DNA of 64,000 nt from Bradyrhizobium guangdongense (lineage in GTDB: Bacteria; Pseudomonadota; Alphaproteobacteria; Rhizobiales; Xanthobacteraceae). Within the stretch, counting starts at the first letter, position 1; each line of letters opens with the position of its first letter. Under the pieces are notes generated by a model. It was not told the DNA's origin. It saw only the letters and a list, made by a program, of their open reading frames with translations, and searched no databases. The stretch lies in contig NZ_CP030051.1 in assembly GCF_004114975.1 (NCBI RefSeq), positions 3,968,001 through 4,032,000 on the forward strand. Reading direction: 5' to 3'. The position numbers were made by a program, and so were the translations under genes. This document shows, piece by piece, positions 35,892 to 45,877 of this stretch.

Positions 35892-36887
35892 CTACGCGGC
35901 GAGCTCGGTGGATTGGCCGGCGTCATCGATGAGGTGCACGCGATCGATATCGACACGCGGCAGCAACGATCGAATCTTCTCTTCCGGCATGAAGCTGAAG
36001 GCCGTCGACAAGGCGTCTGCCGCGGTCGCACTGCGCGACACTGTCGTCACGCTGCGATAGCGGTGAGCGCATCCGCCGGTTCGCGGATCGAATAAATGGT
36101 TGAACTGCGCCCTGGGATCGAAGCTGAAGCCGTAATTGCCCGAGGTGGACACGGCGCGGTCGACGATCGGTAGCACCGCTTTGGTCTGGCCCGAGACGTC
36201 AGGATCGGCGATGCCGACCTCCCACGGTCGTCCGTCGGGTCGCGCGCCAATCGCGCGAGCTTCCCCCATATCGACCAGGCTGTGGGAGACGCCGTGGGCC
36301 CGCAGCAAGTCCACCACCTTGTCCGTGACATAGCCTTGCGCGATCCCGTTCAACGTGACCGTCGTGCCCCGGGGCATGACGACGCGGTCGCGGCCGACCG
36401 TGATGCGGTCGCTCCCGACGCGCGCGAGCGCGGCCTGGATCGCCGCCGCTGCCGGACCCGCCGGATCCGCGTCCTCTTGCGCGAAGTGGCTGGCATAGAG
36501 CTCCCACAGCGGCTGCACGGTCACATCGAACAGTCCGCCCGTCAGCCCTGAGTAGTGCTGCGAGGCCGATAGCAGATCGACCATCTCGGCGGCGGGATCA
36601 ACCAGAATACCGGTGCGATTCAATTCGACCAGGGCGGAGTCCTTCAGGTACAGGCTGAACAGTTGCTCGAGCCGGCGCGCTTCGGCGCAAGCCACCGCGA
36701 TCAATCGCTCCGCCCGGCTGCGGTCCTCGGCGTGAATCTCTAGGGTTGCGACCGCACCCAGCATCGTGCCTCGCCAGACGGTCGGCGCGACCTCGGCGCG
36801 AACGGAGCGTCCGGCGGACAGCAGGCCGAGGCCCGCCGCTGCGGCACTGATCCGGATGAAGCGTCGGCGTGTCGGCATCTGCATCAT
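35892..36887 (-). CDS. nosX: NosX, ApbE-type FAD:protein FMN transferase
   Basis: 331-residue periplasmic flavin transferase that attaches FMN covalently to a Thr of NosR, keeping nitrous oxide reduction active. It has a twin-arginine signal (RRRFIRISAAAAGLGLLSAG, residues 7-26), the ApbE core (LFSLYLKDSALVELNRTG, then TLNGIAQGYVTDKVVDLLR, SLVDMGEARAIG) and the C-terminal VTTVSRSATAADALSTAFSFM block. It is the last gene of nosRZDFYLX, with its start overlapping the nosL stop by 4 nt. Its likely target, T166 of NosR, is in the same operon. Confidence 0.94.
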   Translation of the reverse strand: MMQMPTRRRFIRISAAAAGLGLLSAGRSVRAEVAPTVWRGTMLGAVATLEIHAEDRSRAERLIAVACAEARRLEQLFSLYLKDSALVELNRTGILVDPAAEMVDLLSASQHYSGLTGGLFDVTVQPLWELYASHFAQEDADPAGPAAAAIQAALARVGSDRITVGRDRVVMPRGTTVTLNGIAQGYVTDKVVDLLRAHGVSHSLVDMGEARAIGARPDGRPWEVGIADPDVSGQTKAVLPIVDRAVSTSGNYGFSFDPRAQFNHLFDPRTGGCAHRYRSVTTVSRSATAADALSTAFSFMPEEKIRSLLPRVDIDRVHLIDDAGQSTELAA

Positions 36888-37453
36888 GGTTGCCCTTTCG
36901 GTCGCTCGCCCGGCAGCCCTTCGGTTGCTTCGGGGGCCGCGTCAATGTTGGCCGTCGCCGACGCCAAGACATAGTCGCGGGGCACATCGTCGAAGCTGAC
37001 GATCTTGCCGCCATTTTCGCCGACGAACCTCTCGGCTGCGCCGCGGTCGGAGAACGGAACGGCTTCATCGCCGCCCATGCCGCTTCTGATCCGGCTTTCG
37101 ATCACGAACAGCGCCTTGTGGGCCTCGACCCAGTTGTCGGGGCCGGGCTTGTCCCAGCTCGGCGCTTTGGCCATGTCGGAGACGTAGATCGCCTGAATGT
37201 CCTTCGGTTCATCCGGCAGACGGGTGAACGCGAGCGTGTCGCGCACCGACGAGAACCAGACGGGCTCCATCAGGCTGGCGACGAAGATATGCCCCTTCGG
37301 CCCGGGGTGCTCGAGCACGTTCATGCCGCAATAATGGCCGATGTCCTCCGCGGTCATCCGCTGCGGCGGCGGAATTGTCGCGGCCTGTTTCTCGTTGCAG
37401 CCCGCAAGCACGAGCGGCAGCAACATCGCGCAAGCGATCGCCCAATGCCTCAT
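36884..37453 (-). CDS. nosL: NosL, copper-delivery lipoprotein
   Basis: 189-residue outer-face lipoprotein that binds Cu(I) and helps assemble the CuZ site of NosZ. Lipobox LAGC with acylated C19. The copper motif CGMNVLEHPGPKGHIF follows near residue 42, as does SMEPVWFSSVRD-like ASLMEPVWFSSVRD. The start ATG 37453 overlaps the nosY stop (4 nt). An apparent 5' extension to 37741 is a shadow of nosY. It sits between nosY and nosX in the coupled cluster. Confidence 0.95.
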   Translation of the reverse strand: MRHWAIACAMLLPLVLAGCNEKQAATIPPPQRMTAEDIGHYCGMNVLEHPGPKGHIFVASLMEPVWFSSVRDTLAFTRLPDEPKDIQAIYVSDMAKAPSWDKPGPDNWVEAHKALFVIESRIRSGMGGDEAVPFSDRGAAERFVGENGGKIVSFDDVPRDYVLASATANIDAAPEATEGLPGERPKGQP

Positions 37454-38277
37454 AGCTCTCTCCGCGAAAAAGCGAGCGCGGCCAGCGCCAGCGGAACCAT
37501 GGTCCAGCAGAGCAGGGCGGCCAGAAGAACCGGCACCGTCAGCGACGCGCTCTGCGCGAGGCCGGCCATGCCGGCAAAGGTGCTGACATTGGCGAACCCG
37601 GTGAGATTGATCAGCCGGTAGGCATCGGTCGGATTCGACAGCAGCATGGCGTTGAGCGCTGTCGCGGAGATGTTGCGTCCCTGGTCGAGCGCAAGCACGC
37701 CCAGCAGCGCCATGTCGTAGATCAGCACCAGCAGCAGCCACAGCCCGATGCAGATGCCGGCCGCGGTTCCCCGGTCGCGCACGAGCGCGCTGACCAGATA
37801 TCCGATCGCCACGAAAGCTGCGCCCAGCAGCACGGAGGAGCCGATCATCGCCATGAAGGCCAGCAGGCTGTCGCTATCGACGTGGCTGCCCGTCGCCGCC
37901 AATGCCCCGACGGCAAGCCCATAGCCGAGACAGGTCGCGAAGGCGAGAACGGCGAGATGACCCAGGAACTTGCCGAGCAATACCTGCCATCGCGCGACCG
38001 GATAGCTTAGCAGCAACAGCATCGTTCCGCGCTCCATCTCGCCGACGATCGCGTCGTGAGAGATCAGAAGCGCGATCAGCGGAACCAGAAAGATGGTCAG
38101 GCTCGACAGGCTGACGACGACAACGTCGAGCGCGCGAACGCCGACGTTCCCGGTTGGCGCGCTGCCGAGGAAGCTCAGCGACAGCGCAAGCCCGGCGAGC
38201 AGCAGCGTCGCCGCGAGCACCCAGCGATTGCGAATCGCCTGGTGGATCTCCTTGGCTGCGACGATCAGGACATTCAT
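37450..38277 (-). CDS. nosY: NosY, ABC transporter permease
   Basis: 275-residue inner-membrane protein with about six helices and the ABC-2 pattern (ALLISHDAIVGEMERGTMLLLLSYPVARW). Together with NosF and NosD it forms the NosDFY transporter needed to mature the CuZ cluster of nitrous oxide reductase. Its start overlaps the nosF stop by 4 nt and its stop overlaps the nosL start by 4 nt, so all are translated from one message. Confidence 0.95.
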   Translation of the reverse strand: MNVLIVAAKEIHQAIRNRWVLAATLLLAGLALSLSFLGSAPTGNVGVRALDVVVVSLSSLTIFLVPLIALLISHDAIVGEMERGTMLLLLSYPVARWQVLLGKFLGHLAVLAFATCLGYGLAVGALAATGSHVDSDSLLAFMAMIGSSVLLGAAFVAIGYLVSALVRDRGTAAGICIGLWLLLVLIYDMALLGVLALDQGRNISATALNAMLLSNPTDAYRLINLTGFANVSTFAGMAGLAQSASLTVPVLLAALLCWTMVPLALAALAFSRREL

Positions 38278-39194
38278 GATGCCTGCTCCGATTGCCTGAG
38301 GAAGTGTGCGTAGAGCTCATCCAGGGACGGGGGGACCACATCGACGTCCTCGACCGAATTGCCCGAGGCGGTCGCGCGGTGCAGTAGCTCGATCTTCCGC
38401 TCCGGCGCGGCGTCGATCTCGACGATGTGACCATTCAGCCGGCGGCAGGTCACATCCTGCGGGGCCCAGCGCGGCAGCTCGCTCGGGGCGAGACCCGAAA
38501 CCTTGAGGCGGATCCTGGTGGGGAGCTGGGCGAGGCGGCGCAGCTCTGCAATCGATCCGTCCGCGACCTTGATGCCTCGGTTCATGATGATGACCCGGCC
38601 GGCGCACTCCTCGAGCTCGGTGAGCGCGTGAGATGACAGCAGCACGGTCGCACCGTCCGCGGCAAGCCGCTGGATGACATCGTAGAAGGTCTGACGCAGC
38701 TCTGGATCGAGTCCGGTGGTCGGCTCGTCCAGCAGCAGCACCCGCGGGCGCCCGATCAACGCCTGCGCAAGCCCCAGGCGCTGGCGCATGCCCTTCGAAT
38801 AGGTGCCGACCCTGCGGCGGCTGGCGGCTCCCAGTCCGACGGTGTCGAGCAGATCGAGCGCCCTCGCCACCGGCTCGCGCTTGAGCCTGGCGTAGAACGC
38901 CTGCGTTTCGCGGGCGGTCAGAGCGGCATCGAATGAGACGTTCTCAGGCAAGTAACCGAGCTGGCGGCGGCCGGCGAATTGGCCGGCGGCGGGATTGTCG
39001 CCGAGGACCTCGATGGAGCCGCTGGTCGGCCGTATCAGCCCCAGCATCAGTTTCATGAGCGTGGTCTTGCCGGCACCGTTGTGGCCGATCAGGGCCACCA
39101 GCTCGCCCTGGCTGAGCTCGAACGAGGCGCCGCGGACGGCTTTGACGCTGCCGTAGTCTTTCGTGACGTCGGAGATGCGCACCGTCTTGGTCAT
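38274..39194 (-). CDS. nosF: NosF, ABC transporter ATP-binding protein
   Basis: 306-residue ATPase of the NosDFY complex. Walker A GHNGAGKTT, signature YSKGMRQRLGL, Walker B VLLLDEPTTGLD and H-loop SSHALTE are all present. The C-terminal region beyond about residue 215 is the variable NosF/CcmA-type extension. ATG 39194 overlaps the nosD stop by 4 nt. The open frame reaching to 39632 is antiparallel shadow of nosD and is ignored. Confidence 0.96.
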   Translation of the reverse strand: MTKTVRISDVTKDYGSVKAVRGASFELSQGELVALIGHNGAGKTTLMKLMLGLIRPTSGSIEVLGDNPAAGQFAGRRQLGYLPENVSFDAALTARETQAFYARLKREPVARALDLLDTVGLGAASRRRVGTYSKGMRQRLGLAQALIGRPRVLLLDEPTTGLDPELRQTFYDVIQRLAADGATVLLSSHALTELEECAGRVIIMNRGIKVADGSIAELRRLAQLPTRIRLKVSGLAPSELPRWAPQDVTCRRLNGHIVEIDAAPERKIELLHRATASGNSVEDVDVVPPSLDELYAHFLRQSEQAS

Positions 39195-40549
39195 CGTGCC
39201 TCCTTGGCCGTGCGGCGCGGAGGCGGGGAGATGAGAGGGTGGGTATCGATGACGCCTCCCGGCAGCAGGGCCGGGAACTGTGCCTGCGCCCAGCGGATCA
39301 CCTGGACCGCGGGGCTGTTGATGAGGACTTTTGCCGCAGGCGCGGTCCACAGCACGCGATCGATGAGGTCGTTCGGCCGGTATGCGGTATCGGCGATTCC
39401 ATCGCCGTTGAGGTCGAACGCCGGATTGTCGCTCCAGTAATTGCCGCGCCCGCCGGTCGACCAATCCAGGTTGCGGGTGCCGACATATTTCACCTGGTTG
39501 GCGTTGTTCACGAAGGCGTTGCCCGTGATCTCGTTGCCTTCGGAGCCGGCGGTGAAGTGCACGCCGATGGCGCAGTTCTCGAACAGGTTGTTGCGGAACT
39601 TGTTGTGATTGGCGTTGTAGATGAACACGCATTTTTCCGGGCCGTTCCGAAGCGGGCCCGCCCGCACCGCGGCCGGAAGCATGCCTCGTTCGTCGTCAGG
39701 ACCGTTGTCCGTCGCGTCCATTGTCGAGCTCAACGGGCCGCCTGTGACACGGTTGCCGTCGATCTCGGCGTAGTTCGCATAGTTGAACAGGAATCCGTGG
39801 TCGCGATCGTGATCGGAGATGTTGCCGCGGATCACCAGCCGGTTCGAATACATGATGGCGTATCCGACATGGTTGCCGATCGAGACGTTGCCACTGACTT
39901 CGCTGTCATTGGTGTACATGTAATGGATCGCGAAGCGGACCTGGTCGAAACGATTGTTGATGAAGCGGTCCTTGCTGCTGGAGACCGAGAAGATGCCGTC
40001 GCGGCCGTAGCGGAAAGTGTTGTCATCGATGGTGACGTCGGGAGCATTCCAAAGCGAGATGCCGTTGCCGGCCTCGCTGAGACGCCCGCCGCGCAGACCC
40101 TCGATGTCGTTGCGAGTGACCCGTGAACCGCGGGCACCGTGCACGTAGACGCCGAACAGGTTTTCCACCAGCCGGTTGTCTTCGATGGTGGCGCGTTCGG
40201 CCGTCTTCTGCAGGAAAATTCCGGAGTTCATGGCCTGCAGATCGCGGCCGGACCCCCGGATGGTCACGCCGCGAACCGTGACGTCCGGCGCGGTGACCGT
40301 GACGACGTTGTCGGCGCCGTCACCGTCGAGCACCGCGCCCTGTCTGCCGACCAGCTGCAACGGACGATCGATGCGAACCGAGCCGTGATAGTCGCCGGGG
40401 GAGAGCTCGACGACGTCGCCGGCGCGCGCGTTATCCAGCAACGCCTGCAACGGCTGCCCCGGCGTAGCCGTCAGGGTCTCCGCGCTGGCGAAGCCAGACA
40501 CCCCGGCGGCGACCAGCGCCGCCGGGAACATGCGCAACAAGACGTTCAC
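39191..40549 (-). CDS. nosD: NosD, periplasmic copper-maturation protein
   Basis: 452-residue protein with an N-terminal signal (MNVLLRMFPAALVAAGVSGFASA) and a right-handed parallel beta-helix made of repeated short blocks (for example VRGVTIRGSG, IEDNRLVENLFGVYV, VSGNVSIGNHVGYAI). It receives copper and works with the NosFY transporter to build CuZ in NosZ. It is 13 nt downstream of nosZ and coupled to nosF. Confidence 0.95.
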   Translation of the reverse strand: MNVLLRMFPAALVAAGVSGFASAETLTATPGQPLQALLDNARAGDVVELSPGDYHGSVRIDRPLQLVGRQGAVLDGDGADNVVTVTAPDVTVRGVTIRGSGRDLQAMNSGIFLQKTAERATIEDNRLVENLFGVYVHGARGSRVTRNDIEGLRGGRLSEAGNGISLWNAPDVTIDDNTFRYGRDGIFSVSSSKDRFINNRFDQVRFAIHYMYTNDSEVSGNVSIGNHVGYAIMYSNRLVIRGNISDHDRDHGFLFNYANYAEIDGNRVTGGPLSSTMDATDNGPDDERGMLPAAVRAGPLRNGPEKCVFIYNANHNKFRNNLFENCAIGVHFTAGSEGNEITGNAFVNNANQVKYVGTRNLDWSTGGRGNYWSDNPAFDLNGDGIADTAYRPNDLIDRVLWTAPAAKVLINSPAVQVIRWAQAQFPALLPGGVIDTHPLISPPPRRTAKEAR

Positions 40550-40562
40550 GAGCTCGCTCCTG

Positions 40563-42506
40563 TCAGACCGACTTCGGCTCGACCAACATCCGGCCCTTCA
40601 TCTCCATGTGCATGGCGTGGCAGAACCAGGAGCAATAATACCAGTAAACTCCCGGCTTGTTGGCCGTGAACGTAACAGATGCGGTGGCCATCGGCCCAAT
40701 TTCCATCTGGATACCGTAGTTCACGATGCAGAAGCCGTGGGTGAGATCCTCGACCGCATCGATATTGGTAATGTAGACGGTGACCTCGTCACCCTGCTTG
40801 ACATCGAACTTCTCGAGGCCGAACGCCGGCGCGGTCGAGGTCATGTAGACGCGCACCTTGTTGCCGTCGCGAATGACCTTCGAGTCCGCCTCCAGATTGA
40901 CGCCGTCCGCCTTGGCCTGCTTGACCGCATCCGCAAACATCGGATCCGCGCGGTCCCAGATCGAGATCGGGTTGATCTTGGAACGGTGGACGATGGTCGC
41001 GTCATGCGGCTCGGCGAAGCTCGGGCCGTCGTGCACCAGCTTCATCTGGTCGCCCGAGATGTCAATCAGCTGATCGTTTTCCGGCTTCAGCGGTCCGACG
41101 TTCAGGAACCGGTCCTTGGAGAACTTGTTCAGCGAGATCAGCCATTTCCCGTCCGCCTCCTTGGTCTGGCCCATGGAGCTGTGGTTGTGGCCGGGCTGAT
41201 AATGCACGTCGAGCTTCTGAAGGATGGGATTGACCTTTTCTCCCTTGAAGGCGCGCTTGGCCAGGTCGATGTTCCATTTGACGACCTGGCTATCGAGGAA
41301 CAGGGTGGTATAGGCGTTGCCCTTGCCGTCATAGGCCGTATGCAGAGGCCCGAGGCCGAGTTCGGGCTCGGCGACGACGACGTCGCGCGGTTTGATCTTG
41401 TCGTCAAACAACTGGTCGAACAGCCGCACGTCCATCACTGTCACGGTCGGGGAGAGCTTACCGGCGGCGACGATGTGGATGCCGTCTGGCGCCGTGTTCA
41501 TGCCGTGCGGATTGTTCGAGACCGGAACGTAACGGGTATAGGCCGACCCCTTGCGGCCGTCGATCACGGGCACGCCGTTCATTTCCTTGAAGTCGCCTTT
41601 CTTGACGGCTTCCTCAATTCGCTTGATGTTGAAGATGACGACCCAATCCTGTTCGTTGGCCGTCATTTCGGCCAAGGTGACGCCTTCCTCGCCGTTGTAG
41701 CAGGTCGAGAAGGCATACTTGCCCTGGTAGTCAGCGTCGACGTTGTCGAGGTTGCCGCTGACGATCACCTGCCAGGCGACCTTCATCGTGTCGCCGTCGA
41801 TCGCACTGAAGATCGACCGATATTGCTTGGGATCGTCCAGGACCTTGCCGTCGTTGGGCAGGGGCACACCATCCTCGCCGTTGGCGAACACATAACCGGT
41901 GCGCGGATATTTCTGCACCCTCAGGCCGTGGACCGTATGCTGGTTGGGCAGCTCGATGATCTTGTCGCACTTCATGACGTCGAGCCGCACCCGCGCGACG
42001 CGCGTGTTGGCCTTGTCGTTCATGAAGGCATAGCGGCCGTCATAAGTGCCATCCGTGAAGGAGATGTGGGGATGGTGGAGATCGCCGTTCATGAACGTGC
42101 CGCCGCGAGTCTTGAGGAATTCGCGGGTGGCCGGCTGCAGGCCCTCGGTCAGAACCTTCAGGCTTTCATTGGTCAGGCCCCAGCCGGTCGCGCTGCAGCG
42201 ATTGAACACCGGAACGCGCATCAGCTCGCGCATCGAGGGGAGGCCGAGGATTCGCATCTCGCCGGACTGTCCGCTCGAGAAGAACACATAATATTCGTCG
42301 AGCTCGCCGGGCGCCACTTCGGCCTTTTGGAGTCCCGATCGCGCCGGCGGCGCCGCGGGGGTCTTCGTCTGAGCATCGGCGGGCGAGATCAATCCGCCGC
42401 CGTCCTTCATCGCGACGCCGCCCGCCAGGCCGACGCCCGCCGCAGCCGCCGTCGTTCCCAGTATCGTTCGCCGGCTGACGCCCTTGACTTTGTCGTTCTC
42501 GCTCAT
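40563..42506 (-). CDS. nosZ: NosZ, nitrous oxide reductase (clade I, Tat-exported)
   Basis: 647-residue periplasmic copper enzyme reducing N2O to N2, the last step of denitrification. It begins with a twin-arginine signal ([17 protein letters not shown], about residues 10-26), which places it in clade I. The beta-propeller carries the CuZ histidine region ([17 protein letters not shown]). The C-terminal cupredoxin domain has the CuA ligands C625, C629, H633 and M636 ([12 protein letters not shown]). ATG 42506 is chosen because it begins the Tat signal and has GGAGG 5-6 nt upstream. An in-frame extension to 42734 is shadow of nosR. It lies 23 nt after nosR. Confidence 0.97.
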   Translation of the reverse strand: MSENDKVKGVSRRTILGTTAAAAGVGLAGGVAMKDGGGLISPADAQTKTPAAPPARSGLQKAEVAPGELDEYYVFFSSGQSGEMRILGLPSMRELMRVPVFNRCSATGWGLTNESLKVLTEGLQPATREFLKTRGGTFMNGDLHHPHISFTDGTYDGRYAFMNDKANTRVARVRLDVMKCDKIIELPNQHTVHGLRVQKYPRTGYVFANGEDGVPLPNDGKVLDDPKQYRSIFSAIDGDTMKVAWQVIVSGNLDNVDADYQGKYAFSTCYNGEEGVTLAEMTANEQDWVVIFNIKRIEEAVKKGDFKEMNGVPVIDGRKGSAYTRYVPVSNNPHGMNTAPDGIHIVAAGKLSPTVTVMDVRLFDQLFDDKIKPRDVVVAEPELGLGPLHTAYDGKGNAYTTLFLDSQVVKWNIDLAKRAFKGEKVNPILQKLDVHYQPGHNHSSMGQTKEADGKWLISLNKFSKDRFLNVGPLKPENDQLIDISGDQMKLVHDGPSFAEPHDATIVHRSKINPISIWDRADPMFADAVKQAKADGVNLEADSKVIRDGNKVRVYMTSTAPAFGLEKFDVKQGDEVTVYITNIDAVEDLTHGFCIVNYGIQMEIGPMATASVTFTANKPGVYWYYCSWFCHAMHMEMKGRMLVEPKSV

Positions 42507-42529
42507 GATTGCCTCCTCGGCTTTCGGTT

Positions 42530-44830
42530 TCAGGTTTCGGGTGGAGAGGTGACGGGTGATGCGCTGACAGGTTTTCCGCCGGCGGTGATGACGGTCGCGG
42601 GACCCTTGCCGCCGGCGCGCATTGAGGGCGACGACAAGGCCTGACGCTTCTCGCGCTTCAGCCGCACCTGGATCATGTGCGGGCAGCGATGGTCGTCGTA
42701 GTAGAGCTCCTGGCAATGCATGCAGTAGATGCATTCATTGACGTTGATATGTCCTTCCGGATGGATCGACTGCACCGGACATTCCTTGGCGCAGCGCTGG
42801 CACGGCGAGCCGCATTCCTGCCAGCGGCGAAGCCATTCGAACGTCCTCATGCGTCCGGGAATCGCAAGCGCCGCACCGAGCGGACAGAGGTAGCGGCAGA
42901 AGAAGCGCTCGATGAATAGGCCGATCACGAGCAGCGCGACCGCGTAGAGGACGAACGGCCATTGTCGCGCGAACTTCAGGATGATGGCCGTCTTGAACGG
43001 TTCGATCTCGGCGAACCGTTCGGCCATATCGACGGAGTAGAGCGACAAGCCGAACAGACCCAGGAAGACGATATATTTGATGGGCCAGAGCCGCTCGTGC
43101 AGGCCCCATGGCACCGTGATTTGAGGCACCTTCAACCACTTGGCGACTTGGTTGGTCAGCTCCTGCAGCGCGCCAAAGGGGCATAGCCAGCCGCAGAACG
43201 GACCGCGCCCCCAGAAGAGAAGACCTCCGGCCGTCGCAGCCCACAGGATGAAGATCAGCGGAGCGGCGAGAAAGAACTCCCAATGGAAGCCGGTCACCAG
43301 CGCGTTGGTGAAGGTGACGACGTTGACCACCGAGAGCTGGGCGTTGGCGTACCAGCCGAGCCAGACCACGACGAAGGCGAGATAGCCTCGCCGAACCCAG
43401 TTGTAGAGCACCGGACGGCGCACCAGCAGGTTTTGGAAGAAGAAGATGCCGGTGAGGGCGGCCAGCATGAACGCTGTAATGCCGACAGAGACCGCGTTGG
43501 CACGCCATATCCGCATCCAGAGCGGCTCGTCCGTCTCCGCCGGCGGGGCTGCTGCCGGCGCCTCCGCTGCAGGGGCCGCGGCGCTCTCCGGCACGGTCAC
43601 CGCGCGCTGCTCGCGGCGCATGTACTGATCGGGCAGGGCGTAATTGATGTCGAATGTCAGGAACGCCTTGTCGCGTCCGCCCAGGCTTCGCTGCACGAGC
43701 AATTGCAGTTGCCAGGGCTGCGTCGGATCGAGCGTGAACTCGGGCGGCGTGACGAACAGGGCGATTTCCTTGAACTCGGGCGCGCCAGCAGCGGCCAGAG
43801 CGCCCAGCCGCGTATGGTTGCGGTCGCGAAAGCGCGTGCTGTTGCCGTCCTGCAAGATCTCGATGCGATCGAAAATGCCGCCGCGAACGTAGGCCGAGCC
43901 CTTGAAAGAGTAGGCGCCGTTGCCGGCCACGATGATGGCCTGCTGTCCCGGCTTCAGCCTGTCCTTCAGCCGTTGATAGCCGTCATCGCCGAGCAGGCTG
44001 CGCCCGATCGTCGGCGCGGTGACGAGCGCCGCATACAGGTCGATGAAGCTGTCGCTCGCATCGCCCGGCTCGGGATACTGGCTCGCCGCCGCGTTGCCGG
44101 ACTTTGCGAAGGCCTCGTTGATGTCGCCGATCCCGAGATGAAGCCGGCGCACCGAGCCGTCGCCGACGAGGCTGTCCCAGTCGCGCACTTCGCTATGTTC
44201 GAGATCGAGGGTCTTGATGACCGGGGGCAGGGCTGCCGATGCCGCTGCGCCGTCTCCGCCACCGACGCGACCGCTCCGGATCAGCTTGGACGCGGCGCGG
44301 ACGATGCTGTCGCTCATCACCAGCACCGTGACGGTTGCGCCGCTGACGATATCAACCTGCGGCGGATTCTCGGCCCCGCTTGCGACCGGCTTCATGTCCT
44401 TGCCGATCAGAGAATTCATGGCCGCGACGATTCGGGCCTCGGGAATGCCGACCAGCACGATCGGTTCCTTATGGTCGACGAGCTTGATGCCGGTGATGAC
44501 GCCTTTCGGATCGATCCCTGCCAGGATGTGGATCGGCTTGCCCGAGTATCCGACCGCGTTGGCGAAGTCGGAGTTCAGGAAGACAAATCCCTGCAGTTGG
44601 TCGCCGCGGTAGACCGGAACAATGGGCGGATCGCCCTGCGGCGTGCCAAAACGATCCGCACCGGGGAAAAACTCCGCGGGCGTGAGCTTCGGCAGGTATG
44701 TCTGAAAATCGCCGGCGGCGGATGCGGGCGAGATGCACGCAAGACACAGCAAGAGCAAGAATAGTGAGCTCGCGAGCGCGCGTGCTGCACGCCTCGCGAG
44801 GCCGTTTTTGTCATGCGGCTGTTGCGACAT
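42530..44830 (-). CDS. nosR: NosR, membrane flavo-iron-sulfur protein
   Basis: 766-residue inner-membrane protein needed for nosZ expression and electron supply to N2O reductase. Order: signal/anchor (residues 18-38), periplasmic FMN-binding domain with the flavinylation motif SGAT (163-166, T166 as FMN acceptor), then about six membrane helices (from about residue 450), including two short CP motifs ([12 protein letters not shown] and FCRYLCPLG), and a C-terminal double cluster domain (CQRCAKECP, then CIYCMHC). First gene of the nos operon. I found no exact match to TTG(A/C)-N6-(T/G)CAA upstream, only an inverted repeat at 44904-44931. Confidence 0.96.
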   Translation of the reverse strand: MSQQPHDKNGLARRAARALASSLFLLLLCLACISPASAAGDFQTYLPKLTPAEFFPGADRFGTPQGDPPIVPVYRGDQLQGFVFLNSDFANAVGYSGKPIHILAGIDPKGVITGIKLVDHKEPIVLVGIPEARIVAAMNSLIGKDMKPVASGAENPPQVDIVSGATVTVLVMSDSIVRAASKLIRSGRVGGGDGAAASAALPPVIKTLDLEHSEVRDWDSLVGDGSVRRLHLGIGDINEAFAKSGNAAASQYPEPGDASDSFIDLYAALVTAPTIGRSLLGDDGYQRLKDRLKPGQQAIIVAGNGAYSFKGSAYVRGGIFDRIEILQDGNSTRFRDRNHTRLGALAAAGAPEFKEIALFVTPPEFTLDPTQPWQLQLLVQRSLGGRDKAFLTFDINYALPDQYMRREQRAVTVPESAAAPAAEAPAAAPPAETDEPLWMRIWRANAVSVGITAFMLAALTGIFFFQNLLVRRPVLYNWVRRGYLAFVVVWLGWYANAQLSVVNVVTFTNALVTGFHWEFFLAAPLIFILWAATAGGLLFWGRGPFCGWLCPFGALQELTNQVAKWLKVPQITVPWGLHERLWPIKYIVFLGLFGLSLYSVDMAERFAEIEPFKTAIILKFARQWPFVLYAVALLVIGLFIERFFCRYLCPLGAALAIPGRMRTFEWLRRWQECGSPCQRCAKECPVQSIHPEGHINVNECIYCMHCQELYYDDHRCPHMIQVRLKREKRQALSSPSMRAGGKGPATVITAGGKPVSASPVTSPPET

Positions 44831-44903
44831 TTCGATTCAAACGCGATCTGCGCGGCCGAGAGGGCCGCGTGTGCTGAAAGATACTTCGTCGATGATTTGT
44901 CGC

Positions 44904-44931
44904 CGCTGACGTGTCACACTCATCGTCAGCG
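44904..44931. promoter_or_regulatory. Inverted repeat in the nosR/ferritin-like divergent promoter
   Basis: Perfect 8-bp inverted repeat, CGCTGACG (44904-44911) and CGTCAGCG (44924-44931), with a 12-nt spacer, in the 170-bp region between nosR (minus strand) and a ferritin-like gene (plus strand). The spacer adds a nested near-palindrome (TGACGTGTCA at 44908-44917). It could be an operator shared by both genes or simply an RNA hairpin. The regulator is not identified. Confidence 0.4.
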
Positions 44932-45001
44932 ACCGCATCTGTCAACTCCGCAAAACCCCTTATGCGGAACCGAATAGTCGTCTGCATCTGGAGCCATCGT
45001 T

Positions 45002-45877
45002 ATGCCATTCCTGCGCACGTCATTGCTGAGTGCCGAGCCCGGTCGTGTACCGAAGTCTCTCGACGAGCTCTTTGCGCTAGCGCACGCAATGGAGCAGGAG
45101 GCGGCAAATCGTTACGACGATTTGGCCAAAGAGATGCGCAAGCAGGGGAAGAATGATCTCGCCGATGTCTTTGCGCGACTAAGTTCCGCCGAGCGCGAGC
45201 ACGTCGACAGCGTCGCGCGCTGGTCACAATCGCGTCGCGGCAAGGTTCCGGATCCCGTGCTGGTGCGCTGGCAGACGCCCGAAGCGATCGATGCGGAAGT
45301 CGCCGCGGACGCGAAGACATCCCGCTTGATGACGCCCTATCGCGCGCTCGCAATGGCCGTCCGCAATGAGGAGCGCGCCTTCGCTTTCTGGTCCTATCTC
45401 GCGGCTTATTCCGATGATCCCGAGATCAAGAGGGCGTCTGAGGCCATGGCGAGCGAAGAGCTTGGCCATGTTGCCGCGCTGCGAAAGGAGAGGCGTCGCG
45501 CTTACCATCGCGAACACGATCAGGACTCTGCCGGTGCATCGGGAACCGCAGCATTGCAGATTGATGCGCGGAAGCTGGAGCTTCGCCTGGCAGACCAGCT
45601 CGCTGATCTCGAGCGACACATGAGCGGGCCGGCCGCAGTCCGGACACGAGAGCTTCGCGACGAGACGGTCAGGATGGCCGACGCTGCCGCCGATGTCGGC
45701 CGCTTTCCGGTCTCCCTGGCAGGAAAGGGTTCGCTGGAGATCGCCGAGGCGCTGGTCGACACTTATCTCGACGGGGCCGAGCGCTCGAATGACGCTGCTC
45801 GCACCGAAGTCCTGCAACAGATGGCGGAGAGGGCAATCGCACGACTGGCCTGGCTCCGGTCGCTTTCGGCGGATTAG
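45002..45877 (+). CDS. Ferritin-like (rubrerythrin-type) protein with C-terminal extension
   Basis: 291-residue protein. Residues about 20-165 form a ferritin-like four-helix bundle with two diiron half-sites: E in MEQEAANRYDDLAK with EREH, and E in RNEERAFAFW with SEELGH. The C-terminal 110 residues are helical and unassigned. No rubredoxin CxxC domain is present, so it is not a classical rubrerythrin. A role in peroxide or iron handling is possible. It is divergent from nosR with a shared 170-bp promoter region. ATG 45002 has no strong Shine-Dalgarno. Confidence 0.75.
   Translation: MPFLRTSLLSAEPGRVPKSLDELFALAHAMEQEAANRYDDLAKEMRKQGKNDLADVFARLSSAEREHVDSVARWSQSRRGKVPDPVLVRWQTPEAIDAEVAADAKTSRLMTPYRALAMAVRNEERAFAFWSYLAAYSDDPEIKRASEAMASEELGHVAALRKERRRAYHREHDQDSAGASGTAALQIDARKLELRLADQLADLERHMSGPAAVRTRELRDETVRMADAAADVGRFPVSLAGKGSLEIAEALVDTYLDGAERSNDAARTEVLQQMAERAIARLAWLRSLSAD

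Noticed and set aside
40530..42644. Plus-strand open frame of 704 codons across nosZ
   Set aside because: It is antisense to nosZ, which has complete motifs; the antisense translation shows no domains.
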